DNA of 53,347 nucleotides from Bradyrhizobium sp. NAS96.2 (GCF_001908235.1 NZ_LGHK01000014.1:1-53347), one strand, 5' to 3'; shown: positions 25,867-34,604, counted from the first letter of the stretch. Notes: generated by a model not told the origin, from the letters alone. Made by a program: numbers and translations.

Positions 25867-26254
25867 GGCCCATCTCCGCGAACACGTCCTTGGCGATACG
25901 GAAGCTGTCGAGGCCGGCGGGCATCCCGCAATAGACCGCGATCTGCAGGAACACCTCGCGCAGCTCGGCCTTGCTCAGCCCGTTGTTGAGCGCGCCGCGG
26001 ATATGCACCTTGAGCTCGTGCGGGCGGTTGAGCGCCGCGATCATGCCGAGGTTGAGCAGGCTGCGGCTGCGCTTGTCGAGGTCGGGGCGATTCCAGATCT
26101 CGTCCCAGCAATATTCGGTGGCGAGCTTCTGGATCGGCCAGTTGAAGTCGTCGGCCGCCTTCAGCGATCGCTCGACATAGGCGTCGCCGAGCACGGTGCG
26201 GCGGGTCTGCAGGCCGCGCTCGAACTTCTCGCCGCGGGAATTGGCGTCGGTCAT
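25856..26254 (-). CDS. Carboxymuconolactone decarboxylase family protein
   Basis: 132 residues, a normal length for the family. The signature I-A-V-Y-C-G-M-P-A-G-L-D-S-F matches the A-x-Y-C-G-x-P-A region of PcaC, and R-S-L-L-N-L-G-M-I-A-A-L-N-R-P-H-E-L matches the first helix pair. PcaC decarboxylates 4-carboxymuconolactone in the protocatechuate branch; AhpD-like members use a Cys pair, which is absent here. It sits 23 bp after the monooxygenase gene and overlaps the hydrolase gene, so the three form an operon. The true substrate depends on the upstream hydroxylation product. Confidence 0.85.
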   Translation of the reverse strand: MTDANSRGEKFERGLQTRRTVLGDAYVERSLKAADDFNWPIQKLATEYCWDEIWNRPDLDKRSRSLLNLGMIAALNRPHELKVHIRGALNNGLSKAELREVFLQIAVYCGMPAGLDSFRIAKDVFAEMGLVD

Positions 26255-26277
26255 TGTCGTCTCCGGTTGAATTGTGG

Positions 26278-27420
26278 TCAGGCCAGTGCGGGCTCGGCGA
26301 GCGGCGTGGTCCAGGCGTCGTAGCCGTAGACCCAGTCCGGATCGGTCGGGTTCTTGAGCCAGGTGTTGGTGCGCGAGCTCGCCTGCACGCGCGAGGTTCT
26401 CGGCTTGCGGGTCGCCTCGAAGCGGCGGAAGGCCTCCGCGACGCCGTCGCGTTCGACGCCCGCAAGGCAGCGCGACAGCACCGCCGCGTCCTCGATCGCC
26501 ATTGCCGCGCCCTGCGCCATATAGGGCGTCATCGGATGGCAGGCGTCGCCGAGCAGCGTGATGTTGCCCTCGCTCCAGCGCGGCAGCGGATCGCGATCGA
26601 CCAGCGCCCATTTGTGCACCGACGGGCAGGCCTCCAGCACTTTGCGGACCTGCGGATGGAAGCCTTCGAACGCCTTGCGCAGTTCGTTGACGTCGCCGGT
26701 CGCCGACCAGGATTCCACGGTGAAGCCGGGCTCCGGCTGGCTGGTGACGAAGTAGACCTCGCTGCGATCGGGCTTGACGTAATAGATGACGATGTGGCGA
26801 TCCGGCCCCCACCATTTGGTGCAGTCGTCGATCGGATAGCCGTTGAGCAGCGCTGCCGGAAACACCGTGCGGTAGGCGATGCGGCCCGTGAAATTCGGCT
26901 CGTCGCGGCCGAACAGCCGCTCCTTGACGAAGGAATGGACGCCGTCGGCGGCGACCACGGCGTCGACCGTCGTTCTGTGGCCGTTGGCGAAGGTCAACGT
27001 CACCGCGCGGTCGGCGCGCTGCTCGATTGCCGTCAGCCTGTGATCGAGACGAATGAGGTTATCAGGCACCGCACTGGCGAGCGCCGCATGCAAATCGCCG
27101 CGATGCCCGAGCAGATAGGGCGCGCCATAGCGCTGTTCGGCGGACGGGCCGAACACCATGTCGAACCGCACCTCGCCGGTGTCGTATTCCTTGTTGTTCC
27201 AGGACCGCGGATAGAACGCCTCGCGGCGCAGCACCGGCTCGAGGTCCCACGCCCGCATCACCTTCATGGCGTTGCAGCCGATCTGGATGCCGGCGCCGAG
27301 CCGGGTGAAGCGCTGGGCCTGTTCGTACACCGTCACGTCGATGCCTGCGCGGCTCAGCGCCGCGGCGGAGGCCAGTCCGCCCATCCCGGCGCCGATCACC
27401 GCCACTGAAAGTCTGCTCAT
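26278..27420 (-). CDS. FAD-dependent aromatic monooxygenase (salicylate/6-hydroxynicotinate hydroxylase type)
   Basis: 380 residues. The dinucleotide-binding motif G-A-G-M-G-G-L at 10-16, the D-G motif in V-A-A-D-G-V-H-S, and the G-D-A-C-H-P-M-T-P motif for FAD ribityl binding define a class A flavoprotein hydroxylase. The C-terminal W-V-Y-G-Y-D-A-W segment resembles 6-hydroxynicotinate 3-monooxygenase (NicC), though salicylate hydroxylases are close relatives. It is a soluble enzyme using NAD(P)H and O2. It is the first gene of the catabolic operon and diverges from dctA across 271 bp. The companion genes fit a carbocyclic acid at least as well as nicotinate. Confidence 0.85.
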   Translation of the reverse strand: MSRLSVAVIGAGMGGLASAAALSRAGIDVTVYEQAQRFTRLGAGIQIGCNAMKVMRAWDLEPVLRREAFYPRSWNNKEYDTGEVRFDMVFGPSAEQRYGAPYLLGHRGDLHAALASAVPDNLIRLDHRLTAIEQRADRAVTLTFANGHRTTVDAVVAADGVHSFVKERLFGRDEPNFTGRIAYRTVFPAALLNGYPIDDCTKWWGPDRHIVIYYVKPDRSEVYFVTSQPEPGFTVESWSATGDVNELRKAFEGFHPQVRKVLEACPSVHKWALVDRDPLPRWSEGNITLLGDACHPMTPYMAQGAAMAIEDAAVLSRCLAGVERDGVAEAFRRFEATRKPRTSRVQASSRTNTWLKNPTDPDWVYGYDAWTTPLAEPALA

Positions 27421-27691
27421 TGTCGTTCCTCGCAGCTCGCGCCGGTTGACGACCGGCTTCCCTGCCTTTGTCGGTCAAGGCTGGCGGCTCCCGCAAACGA
27501 GTAATGCTGACGGAGCATGAGGTGGGCTCACGCGCCTGTCGCCGGCCTGTGAGCTGAGGTCACGCTGCCTGAGCTTAACTCGTTTGCGCTTCGCGCAATC
27601 GCCCGCCAACGTCCCGCCGCTGCTGCAGCGGGTGCGTCGACCGACCGTGCCTCCTGCGCAGCCAACATAATACTCCCGAGGATCGACGCCC
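27421..27691. promoter_or_regulatory. Divergent control region between the monooxygenase operon and dctA
   Basis: Promoters for both directions must lie here. I could not identify a convincing -24/-12 sigma-54 site or a LysR-type T-N11-A box by eye. Confidence 0.35.
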
Positions 27692-29008
27692 ATGTCCACG
27701 ATCACCACTGACGGCGCCGCCCGTCTCGACGCTGTCGCGGCGCCCTGGCATGCGCGTCTCTATGTCCAGGTGCTGATCGGCATCGCGCTGGGCGTCCTGG
27801 TCGGCTACCTCTGGCCGGATATCGGCGCGGCGCTGAAGCCGCTCGGCGACGCCCTGATCAAAATGATCAAGATGGCGATCGCGCCGATCGTCTTCCTCAC
27901 CGTGGTGCATGGCATCGCGAGCCTCGGCGACATGCGCAAGGCCGGACGGATCGGCGTGAAAACCCTGATCTATTTCGAGGTCGCAACGACCGCGGCGCTG
28001 ATCATCGGCCTGTTCGTCATCAACCTGGCACGTCCCGGCGTTGGCATGCACGTCTCGGCGGCTTCGCTGGATTCCCGCCTCGTGGCGTCCTACGTGACCC
28101 AGTCGCACGACCAGTCCGTCGTCGGCTTCCTGATGAACGTGATCCCGTCGACCGTGGGCGGCGCGTTCACCAGTGGCGATACGCTGCAGGTGCTGTTCTT
28201 CGCCGTGCTGTTCGGCATCGCCCTGCAACGCTATGGCGAGAACGGCAAGCCGGTGCTGGTGGCGATCGAGAAGCTGTCGAAGATCCTCTTCATCCTGATC
28301 GGCATGATCATGCGGATCGCGCCGATCGGTGCGTTCGGCGCAATGGCCTTCACCATCGGCAAATACGGCGTCGGCTCGATCGTCGCATTGTCGCACTTCA
28401 TGCTGGTGTTCTATCTCACCTGCCTGCTGTTCGTGATCGTCGGGCTCGGCATCGTGTCGCGCCTGGCGGGCTTCAGCATCTTCAAACTGATCCGCTATCT
28501 CCGCGAAGAGCTGCTGCTCGTGCTCGGGCTATCAGGCTCGGAATCGGTGATGCCGCGCTTCATCGACAAGATGAAGGCCGCCGGCTGCGCGGAATCCACC
28601 GTCGGCCTCGTGATCCCGACCGGCTACACCTTCAATCTCGACGGCACCTGCATTTATCTGACCATGGCCAGCGTGTTCCTCGCCCAGGCCACCGACACGC
28701 CGATGTCGTTGGTCCGGCAGATCGGTCTCGTCGTGGTCTGTCTGCTGACGTCGAAGGGCGCGGCCGCCGTGCCGGGCAGCGGCTTCATCGTGCTCGCCGC
28801 GACGCTGGGCTCGATCGGCCATGTGCCCGTGGCGAGCATCGCGCTGCTGCTCGGCATCGACCGCTTCATGTCGGAAGCGCGTGCGCTGACCAACTTCATC
28901 GGCACCGCGGTCGCCACCGTGGTGGTGGCGCGCTGGGAAGGCGACCTCGACCGCGCCCAATTCGTCCGCGCCCTCGACAATCCGGACGCCGCCACGCTAT
29001 CCTCCTGA
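27692..29008 (+). CDS. dctA: C4-dicarboxylate/proton symporter DctA
   Basis: 438 residues, full length for the DAACS family, with about eight transmembrane segments plus re-entrant loops. Family signatures present: F-L-T-V-V-H-G-I-A near 70, the serine-rich re-entrant loop (S-G-S-E-S-V-M-P-R), G-Y-T-F-N-L-D-G-T in helix 7 and T-S-K-G-A-A-A-V-P-G-S-G-F in the second loop. DctA imports succinate, fumarate and malate, the main carbon source of bacteroids. In rhizobia dctA is usually next to dctBD; here it stands beside a catabolic operon instead, so a specialised copy importing an aromatic or other dicarboxylic acid is possible. Confidence 0.93.
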   Translation: MSTITTDGAARLDAVAAPWHARLYVQVLIGIALGVLVGYLWPDIGAALKPLGDALIKMIKMAIAPIVFLTVVHGIASLGDMRKAGRIGVKTLIYFEVATTAALIIGLFVINLARPGVGMHVSAASLDSRLVASYVTQSHDQSVVGFLMNVIPSTVGGAFTSGDTLQVLFFAVLFGIALQRYGENGKPVLVAIEKLSKILFILIGMIMRIAPIGAFGAMAFTIGKYGVGSIVALSHFMLVFYLTCLLFVIVGLGIVSRLAGFSIFKLIRYLREELLLVLGLSGSESVMPRFIDKMKAAGCAESTVGLVIPTGYTFNLDGTCIYLTMASVFLAQATDTPMSLVRQIGLVVVCLLTSKGAAAVPGSGFIVLAATLGSIGHVPVASIALLLGIDRFMSEARALTNFIGTAVATVVVARWEGDLDRAQFVRALDNPDAATLSS

Positions 29009-29032
29009 GCCTTCCGGAGACGCGACAGGATC

Positions 29033-29962
29033 ATGAGAAAGTTGCCACCGCTCAACGCGGTGCGAACATTCGAAGCGGCCGCGCGGCATGTGAGCTTCAC
29101 CAAGGCCGCTGAAGAGCTGCTGGTGACCCACGGCGCCGTCAGCCGCCAGGTCGCGCTTCTCGAGGACTGGTTCGGCGTCAAGTTGTTTCGCCGCGCCCCC
29201 TCGCAATTGACGCTGACCGCAGCCGGGCAGATCTACTATCGCGAGGTCACGGCGATCCTCGATCGTCTTGCGCTGGCCTCGATGGACATGAAACAGTATG
29301 GCTCGCCGTCGGTGCTGCGCGTCAGCGCGCCGCCGACGTTTGCGATGCGCTGGCTGATCCGCCGCATCGCTTCGTTCCAGCGCATGCGCGCCGACGTCGA
29401 GCTACGACTGCTCACCTCGATCGGACCGCTCAATGTCAACGACCGTTCGTTTGACGTTGCGATCCGCGGCAATGTCGGTGAGCCCGTGGGCTGGATGTCG
29501 CAGCACTTCATGACCGAGCTGATCGCGCCGGTCTGCCATGTCGATCTGTTGACACGCGGGCGGCTCGCCACCCCCGATGATTTGCGGCATCACACCCTGA
29601 TCACCTATCTGACCGAGCCCTATGACTGGCCGCGCTGGCTGGCGCAGGCCGGCGGCGAGATGAGCGCGGATCAGGAGACGCTGCGGTTCGAGCAGATGTT
29701 CTTCGCCCTGCAGGCGACGATCGAACGCATCGGCATCGGGCTGTTTCCGCTGTTCCTCGTGACCGACGAGCTGATGGCCGGCCAGCTCTGCCTGCCGTTC
29801 GGCGATCTCGGCCTGCGCAAGCGCGAATACCGCTCGTTCTATCTGGCCGACAATGAAAGCGCCGGCGCCATCGCCGACTTCACCGCCTGGCTCGCTGATG
29901 CCGGGCGCGAGACCGAGCAGTTCATGATGGATTGGGGCACGTCGAAGGGCTGGAGCTTCTAG
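29033..29962 (+). CDS. LysR-family transcriptional regulator (GcvA-like)
   Basis: 309 residues; AGGA lies two bases before the ATG and 24 bp separate it from dctA. The N-terminal winged helix-turn-helix (about 4-64) begins K-L-P-P-L-N-A-V-R-T-F-E-A-A-A-R and has the recognition stretch T-H-G-A-V-S-R-Q-V. The substrate-binding domain follows (about 90-300). The L-P-P-L-N-A start is typical of the GcvA/AmpR-like subgroup. It probably controls the neighbouring transport or catabolic genes, although LysR genes more often diverge from their target. Confidence 0.9.
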   Translation: MRKLPPLNAVRTFEAAARHVSFTKAAEELLVTHGAVSRQVALLEDWFGVKLFRRAPSQLTLTAAGQIYYREVTAILDRLALASMDMKQYGSPSVLRVSAPPTFAMRWLIRRIASFQRMRADVELRLLTSIGPLNVNDRSFDVAIRGNVGEPVGWMSQHFMTELIAPVCHVDLLTRGRLATPDDLRHHTLITYLTEPYDWPRWLAQAGGEMSADQETLRFEQMFFALQATIERIGIGLFPLFLVTDELMAGQLCLPFGDLGLRKREYRSFYLADNESAGAIADFTAWLADAGRETEQFMMDWGTSKGWSF

Positions 29963-29997
29963 GCCAGCGGCTCTATGAAGCAGGAGGGGGAACGCGC

Positions 29998-30984
29998 ATG
30001 CCCAACGTGTCTCGCCGGCCTTTCCTGCAATTCGCGCTTGGTGCTGCGACGCTGCCGCTTGCATCATTAGGTGCGCGCGCCGAAACCATGGCTCGCCCGA
30101 TCACCATGATCGTGCCGTTCGCCGCCGGCGGGCCGACCGATGTGCTGGCGCGGATCCTCGCCGAATACATGCGCAACGCGGTCGGCCATCCCGTCATCAT
30201 CGAGAATGTCACCGGCGCTTCCGGCACCGTTGCGGGGCTGCGCGCCTCGCGCGCGGCGCCTGACGGCACCACGATCACGATCGGGCATTGGGGCACGCAT
30301 TGCCTCAACGGCGCGATCTATCAGCTGCAATATGACGTGCGCGAGTTCGCGCCGATCGCGCTGATCGCGAGCGGGCCGCAGCTTATCATCGGCCAGCCCG
30401 ATCTGCCGGCGAAGAATCTGAAGGAGCTGATCGCCTGGCTCAAGACCAATGGCGACAAGGCGACGGCAGGCACCGCGGGCCCGGGCTCGGGCGCGCATGT
30501 CGCCGGCGTGTTCTTCCAGCAGCTGACGGACACGAACTTCTCCTTCGTGCCATATCGCGGCGCCGGGCCTGCGCTGAACGATCTGATGGCCGGGCATATC
30601 GACATCATGTTCGATCAGGCCTCCAACTCGCTGCCGCAGGTGAAGAGCGGAACCGTGAAGGCCTTCGCGGTGACGGCGCCGTCGCCGCTTGCATCGGCTC
30701 CCGATATTCCGACCGTCGATGAAGCGGGATTGCCGGGTCTCAACATTGCCTATTGGCACGGCATCTGGGCACCGAAGGGCACGCCTGCCGATATCGTGTC
30801 TGTTCTGTCGAAGGCGGTGATGGCTGCGCTCGCCGAGCCCGCCGTCCGGCAGCGCTTCGCCGAACTCGGGCAGGAGATCCCGCCGCCCGACAAACAGAGC
30901 CCCGCCGCGCTGCGCGACCATCAGGCCGCCGAGATCGAGAAATGGTGGCCGATCGTCAAGTCGGCCAACATCAAGGCGGAATAA
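29998..30984 (+). CDS. Tat-exported TctC/Bug-type substrate-binding protein
   Basis: 328 residues from the ATG at 29998, preceded by AGGAGGGGG. The signal peptide has a twin-arginine motif (S-R-R-P-F-L-Q) and a probable cut after A-R-A. The mature protein shows the Bug signatures: I-V-P-F-A-A-G-G-P-T-D-V, V-E/I-N-V-T-G-A-S-G near 70, and V-P-Y-R-G-A-G-P-A-L-N-D-L. Bug proteins bind carboxylated compounds, often for TctAB transporters. No tctA or tctB lies nearby, so it is an orphan, perhaps used for sensing or with a distant transporter. It is 35 bp after the LysR gene. Confidence 0.9.
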   Translation: MPNVSRRPFLQFALGAATLPLASLGARAETMARPITMIVPFAAGGPTDVLARILAEYMRNAVGHPVIIENVTGASGTVAGLRASRAAPDGTTITIGHWGTHCLNGAIYQLQYDVREFAPIALIASGPQLIIGQPDLPAKNLKELIAWLKTNGDKATAGTAGPGSGAHVAGVFFQQLTDTNFSFVPYRGAGPALNDLMAGHIDIMFDQASNSLPQVKSGTVKAFAVTAPSPLASAPDIPTVDEAGLPGLNIAYWHGIWAPKGTPADIVSVLSKAVMAALAEPAVRQRFAELGQEIPPPDKQSPAALRDHQAAEIEKWWPIVKSANIKAE

Positions 30985-31081
30985 GTTCCAACCGCGACGC
31001 TCCAGCAAGCTTCAACGCAGCGCGAATGGCAGGATGCCTGCCGTTTTCGGACTTTCGAGGTAGGCCAAAGGTTAGGCGCCG

Positions 31082-31099
31082 CTGTCATCCCATCGTCAC
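31082..31099 (+). promoter_or_regulatory. Candidate PhoB box upstream of pstS
   Basis: CTGTCAT, four bases, TCGTCAC: two 7-bp direct repeats with an 11-bp period. The first matches the PhoB consensus exactly and the second at five of seven positions. It is 79 bp before pstS, the expected place for phosphate-starvation control. Confidence 0.6.
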
Positions 31100-31177
31100 C
31101 GGCGTTCGAAAAAACGTTGCCGCTGCTAACGAGAGCATCGAGCACGCGAGACCTCTCGCGTTTCCACGGAGATCAGC

Positions 31178-32188
31178 ATGAAATTCGTCAAATCGATCGT
31201 GGCCGCCGGTCTGGTGGTCATGGCTACGCCCAGCTTCGCAACCGACATCACCGGTGCCGGCTCGACCTTTATCTTCCCCGTGCTGTCCAAGTGGGCCGAC
31301 GCCTACAAGAAGGATTCAGGCAGCGGTGTGAATTACCAGTCGATCGGTTCGGGTGCCGGCATCAAGCAGATCGAAGCCAACACCGTGACCTTCGGGGCGA
31401 CCGACGCGCCGCTGAAGTCCGACCAGTTGCAGAAGGATGGCCTTGCGCAGTGGCCGATGATCATGGGCGCGATCGTTCCAGTTGTGAACCTCGATGGCGT
31501 GAAGGCCGGCGATCTGGTGCTCGACGGTCCGACGCTCGCCAACATCTTCCTCGGCAAGATCACCAAGTGGGATGATGCGGCGATCAAGAAGCTCAACCCG
31601 AACGCCAAGCTGCCGTCTGAAGCGATCTCGGTCGTCCACCGCGCCGACGGTTCGGGAACGACCTTCAACTTCACCGACTATCTGAGCAAGGTCAGCCCGG
31701 ACTGGAAGAGCAAGATCGGTTCCGGCACTGCGGTCGAATGGCCGATTGGCGTCGGCGCCAAGGGCAATGAAGGCGTCGCGGGCAACATCGCGCAGGCCAA
31801 GAACTCGATCGGTTATGTCGAGTACGCCTATGCCAAGCAGAACAAGCTGACCTACACCGCGCTGGTCAACAAGGCCGGCAAGACCATCCAGCCGACCAAC
31901 GAAGCATTCCAGGCTGCCGCCTCGAACGCCGACTGGACCAACGCGCCCGGCTATTACCTGATCCTGACCGACCAGCCCGGCGACAAGTCCTGGCCGATCG
32001 TCGCTTCGACGTTCATCCTGTTGCACAAGGATGCGACCGACAAGGCGGCCTCGAAGGAAGCGCTCAAGTTCTTCAAGTTCGCTTTCGACAAGGGTGCCAA
32101 GAGCGCCGAGGAACTCGACTACATCCCGATGCCCGACAGTGTCGTGAAGCAGATCGAGAAGACCTGGGCCGCCGACGTGAAGAGCTGA
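31178..32188 (+). CDS. pstS: Phosphate ABC transporter substrate-binding protein PstS
   Basis: 336 residues with a signal peptide (likely cut after P-S-F-A). The phosphate-binding residues of the PstS family are visible: G-A-G-S-T-F near the mature N-terminus, [16 protein letters not shown] and the R-A-D-G-S-G-T-T loop. It captures phosphate in the periplasm for PstCAB. A strong terminator follows directly and no pstC, pstA or pstB is present, so it is transcribed alone here. A PhoB-type box lies upstream. Confidence 0.93.
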   Translation: MKFVKSIVAAGLVVMATPSFATDITGAGSTFIFPVLSKWADAYKKDSGSGVNYQSIGSGAGIKQIEANTVTFGATDAPLKSDQLQKDGLAQWPMIMGAIVPVVNLDGVKAGDLVLDGPTLANIFLGKITKWDDAAIKKLNPNAKLPSEAISVVHRADGSGTTFNFTDYLSKVSPDWKSKIGSGTAVEWPIGVGAKGNEGVAGNIAQAKNSIGYVEYAYAKQNKLTYTALVNKAGKTIQPTNEAFQAAASNADWTNAPGYYLILTDQPGDKSWPIVASTFILLHKDATDKAASKEALKFFKFAFDKGAKSAEELDYIPMPDSVVKQIEKTWAADVKS

Positions 32189-32217
32189 GACGCTCCTTTC
32201 AAGCACGCGCAATTGCA

Positions 32218-32252
32218 AGAGCCGGCGTCGATTGACGCCGGCTCTTTTGTTT
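32218..32252 (+). terminator. Rho-independent terminator after pstS
   Basis: A perfect 12-bp stem (AGAGCCGGCGTC with its complement) around a GATT loop is followed by a T-rich tract (TTTTGTTT). It begins 30 bp after the pstS stop. Confidence 0.9.
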
Positions 32253-32393
32253 GGGGGCCGTCCTGGCCGGGTTGGTCAGCTGATTCGCTCAGCCATTTTT
32301 GAGCGCGGCCGTCTGCCCGCGGTTCCAGACCTTTCGGCCGGGCGGCTGCGCCGAGGCAACAGTGTCCCAAATCAGTGAAAACCCTGACGCCTG

Positions 32394-32410
32394 TTAACCT
32401 TTGGTTAACC
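32394..32410 (+). promoter_or_regulatory. Perfect CtrA-type box upstream of minC
   Basis: TTAA, seven bases, TTAAC: the full consensus of the alphaproteobacterial cell-cycle regulator CtrA, about 50 bp before the minC start. A third TTAACC half-site lies at 32425-32430. Placement near the start codon fits either activation or repression. Confidence 0.65.
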
Positions 32411-32458
32411 GTGCGGGCCGATTGTTAACCATTCGACAAGACAACCGAGTCAGGGGCG

Positions 32459-33175
32459 ATGGACGCAACTCAACAGGTCGCACGTCAGCAGGTCCGCATG
32501 CGCGGCCGTTCCTATGTTGCGTTCGTTTTCTCGCCGGTCGTGCCGGTCGTGTCCTGGCTCGCTGAGATCGACGCGACGCTTGGGAAGTCCCCGGGGTTCT
32601 TCAGCGGCAAGCCCATCGTGCTCGACCTGTCGGCGGTCGATCTCAGCCAGGCCGCGATCGCGCATCTGATCGGCAGCCTCGCCGAGCGCAACATCCGGAT
32701 CCTCGGCATCGAGGGCGTCGACGAATCGAAACTCGGCGCCAACATGCCGCCGCTTCTGACCGGCGGCCGCGCCTGCGCGATCACCCATGTCGAGCCGAAG
32801 GCGCCGCCGGCGCCGGAAAAAAATAAAGACAAGGACAAGACCAAGCTGCCGTCGCTGCTGCTGGAGAGCCCGGTCCGTTCCGGCCAGTCGATCGTGTTTG
32901 CCGAGGGCGACGTCACCGTGCTCGGCTCGGTCGGCTCCGGCGCCGAGATCGTCGCCGGCGGCTCGATCCACGTCTACGGCACGCTGCGCGGCCGCGCGAT
33001 GGCCGGCATCAACGGCAATTCGTCGGCCCGCATCTTCTGCCAGAGGATCGAGGCCGAATTGCTCGCCATCGACGGCTACTATCAGACCGCAGAAGAAATC
33101 TCTGACAACTTGCGCAACCGGCCCGCCCAGGCGTGGCTCGAGGGCGAAATACTGCGCGTCACAGCGTTGAACTGA
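32459..33175 (+). CDS. minC: Septum site-determining protein MinC
   Basis: 238 residues. The N-terminal domain (about 10-105) inhibits FtsZ assembly. A charged linker (P-E-K-N-K-D-K-D-K-T-K) follows, and the C-terminal beta-helix (about 125-230) has the conserved G-S-V-G-S-G-A-E-I-V-A-G-G-S-I-H-V-Y-G-T-L-R-G motif for dimerisation and MinD binding. AGGGG precedes the ATG. It is first in a minC-minD-minE operon that places the division site. It follows a terminator and a CtrA-type site, so the operon has its own promoter. Confidence 0.95.
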   Translation: MDATQQVARQQVRMRGRSYVAFVFSPVVPVVSWLAEIDATLGKSPGFFSGKPIVLDLSAVDLSQAAIAHLIGSLAERNIRILGIEGVDESKLGANMPPLLTGGRACAITHVEPKAPPAPEKNKDKDKTKLPSLLLESPVRSGQSIVFAEGDVTVLGSVGSGAEIVAGGSIHVYGTLRGRAMAGINGNSSARIFCQRIEAELLAIDGYYQTAEEISDNLRNRPAQAWLEGEILRVTALN

Positions 33176-33197
33176 TCGACCACAAGGAGAGAGAGAA

Positions 33198-34013
33198 ATG
33201 GCCAAGGTTTTGGTCGTGACATCTGGGAAGGGAGGAGTCGGCAAGACGACCTCAACCGCCGCGCTTGGCGCGGCGCTCGCGCAAATGGGCCAGAACGTCG
33301 TCGTCATCGACTTCGACGTCGGCCTGCGTAACCTCGACCTGGTGATGGGCGCGGAACGGCGGGTCGTGTTCGACCTGATCAACGTGGTGCAGGGCGTCGC
33401 CAAGCTGCCGCAGGCCCTGATCCGCGACAAGCGGCTGGAAAACCTCTGGCTCTTGCCGGCGTCGCAGACCCGCGACAAGGACGCGCTGACCGAAGAGGGC
33501 GTCAAGCGCGTGATCGCCGACCTCAAGACCAAGTTCGACTGGATCCTGTGCGACAGCCCGGCCGGCATCGAACGCGGCGCGACGCTCGCGATGCGCTACG
33601 CCGATGAGGCCATCATCGTCACCAATCCGGAAGTGTCGTCGGTCCGCGACTCCGACCGCATCATCGGCATGCTGGATTCCAAGACGGTCCGCGCCGAGCG
33701 CGGCGAGCGGGTCGAGAAGCATCTTCTGGTCACCCGCTATGACGCCGGCCGCGCCGCGCGCGGCGAGATGCTGTCGATCGACGATATCCTGGAAATCCTT
33801 GCGACGCCGCTGCTCGGCATCGTCCCGGAAAGCCAGGACGTGCTGCGCGCCTCCAATGTCGGCTGCCCGGTCACGCTGAACGCTGCAAGCAGCGCGCCGG
33901 CGCGGGCCTATACCGACGCGGTGCGGCGCCTGATGGGGGAGCAGGTCGAGATGACCGTGCCGGTCGAGCGCAAGGGGCTGATGGACCGGCTGCTGCGACG
34001 GAGGGCGGCATGA
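33198..34013 (+). CDS. minD: Septum site-determining ATPase MinD
   Basis: 271 residues. The deviant Walker A motif G-K-G-G-V-G-K-T-T sits at 10-18, with D-F-D-V-G-L-R-N-L-D as the A'-type region and D-S-P-A-G-I-E as switch. The C-terminal basic amphipathic helix (L-M-D-R-L-L-R-R-R) is the membrane-targeting sequence. MinD recruits MinC to the membrane, and its ATPase is stimulated by MinE. AGGAGAG precedes the ATG; its stop overlaps the minE start. Confidence 0.97.
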   Translation: MAKVLVVTSGKGGVGKTTSTAALGAALAQMGQNVVVIDFDVGLRNLDLVMGAERRVVFDLINVVQGVAKLPQALIRDKRLENLWLLPASQTRDKDALTEEGVKRVIADLKTKFDWILCDSPAGIERGATLAMRYADEAIIVTNPEVSSVRDSDRIIGMLDSKTVRAERGERVEKHLLVTRYDAGRAARGEMLSIDDILEILATPLLGIVPESQDVLRASNVGCPVTLNAASSAPARAYTDAVRRLMGEQVEMTVPVERKGLMDRLLRRRAA

Positions 34014-34291
34014 TGAACGTAATGCGGCTGTTCGGCGGCCGCGCTGCATCGGCGCCCGTCGCGCGGGAGCGGTTGCAGATCCTGCTTTCGCATGAGCGTG
34101 GCCGGAATGGTGCGCCTGATCTTCTGGAGACGCTGCGCTCGGAAATCCTCAGCGTGGTGTCCAAGCATATCGACGTCGATCCCGACAAGGTCGTGGTCCG
34201 GATGGATCGCGGCAAGTTCGTCTCGATGCTCGAGGTCGACATCGAGGTTCCGAACGGCGTGCAACGATCAAAGATGGTGGCAGCCACATGA
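34010..34291 (+). CDS. minE: Cell division topological specificity factor MinE
   Basis: 93 residues, starting in an ATGATG that overlaps the minD stop. The anti-MinCD region contains A-R-E-R-L-Q-I-L-L-S-H-E-R, and the C-terminal part forms the topological specificity domain (I-L-S-V-V-S-K-H-I-D-V-D, then L-E-V-D-I-E-V-P). MinE displaces MinD from the membrane and drives pole-to-pole dynamics. Its end overlaps the next gene by ATGA. Confidence 0.95.
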   Translation: MMNVMRLFGGRAASAPVARERLQILLSHERGRNGAPDLLETLRSEILSVVSKHIDVDPDKVVVRMDRGKFVSMLEVDIEVPNGVQRSKMVAAT

Positions 34292-34584
34292 CGGCAGATA
34301 GCGACAGTCACATTGCCTGGCAGCGCGCGCAGCTCAAGAAGCTGCGTGCGGCGCTGAAGCAGATCGAGGTCGATCAGCTCGGCAAGGCCAATTGCGGCCG
34401 CGCGACGCAGATGACGATCGACGAATTGCAGCGCAAGATCGGCGAGTCGGGCCGCTGCATCGCCGAGTACGAGCGCCGCACCCGCCGCCCGCTGGCGACC
34501 GATCTCGGCAGCCTCGCCAGCGTCAGCTGGACGCATTGGAACGCCAATTTGCCGATGGCCAAGGCGCCGCGGCATCGGGCGTGA
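34288..34584 (+). CDS. Small basic protein translationally coupled to minE, unknown function
   Basis: 98 residues. The ATG overlaps the minE stop (ATGA). The sequence is helical and charged (Q-L-K-K-L-R-A-A-L-K-Q-I, then E-L-Q-R-K-I-G), probably a short coiled coil, with two cysteines and a basic C-terminus ending P-R-H-R-A. No signal peptide or membrane helix. I do not recognise the family. Its coupling to minE suggests a link to division-site placement, or simple hitch-hiking. Confidence 0.75.
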   Translation: MTADSDSHIAWQRAQLKKLRAALKQIEVDQLGKANCGRATQMTIDELQRKIGESGRCIAEYERRTRRPLATDLGSLASVSWTHWNANLPMAKAPRHRA

Positions 34585-34604
34585 GCTGATAATCTCAGCC
34601 GTTC

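Noticed and set aside
27421..27691. Sigma-54 promoter for dctA (TGGC...GC elements near 27480)
   Set aside because: The distance between the GG and GC elements is two bases too short for a -24/-12 promoter.
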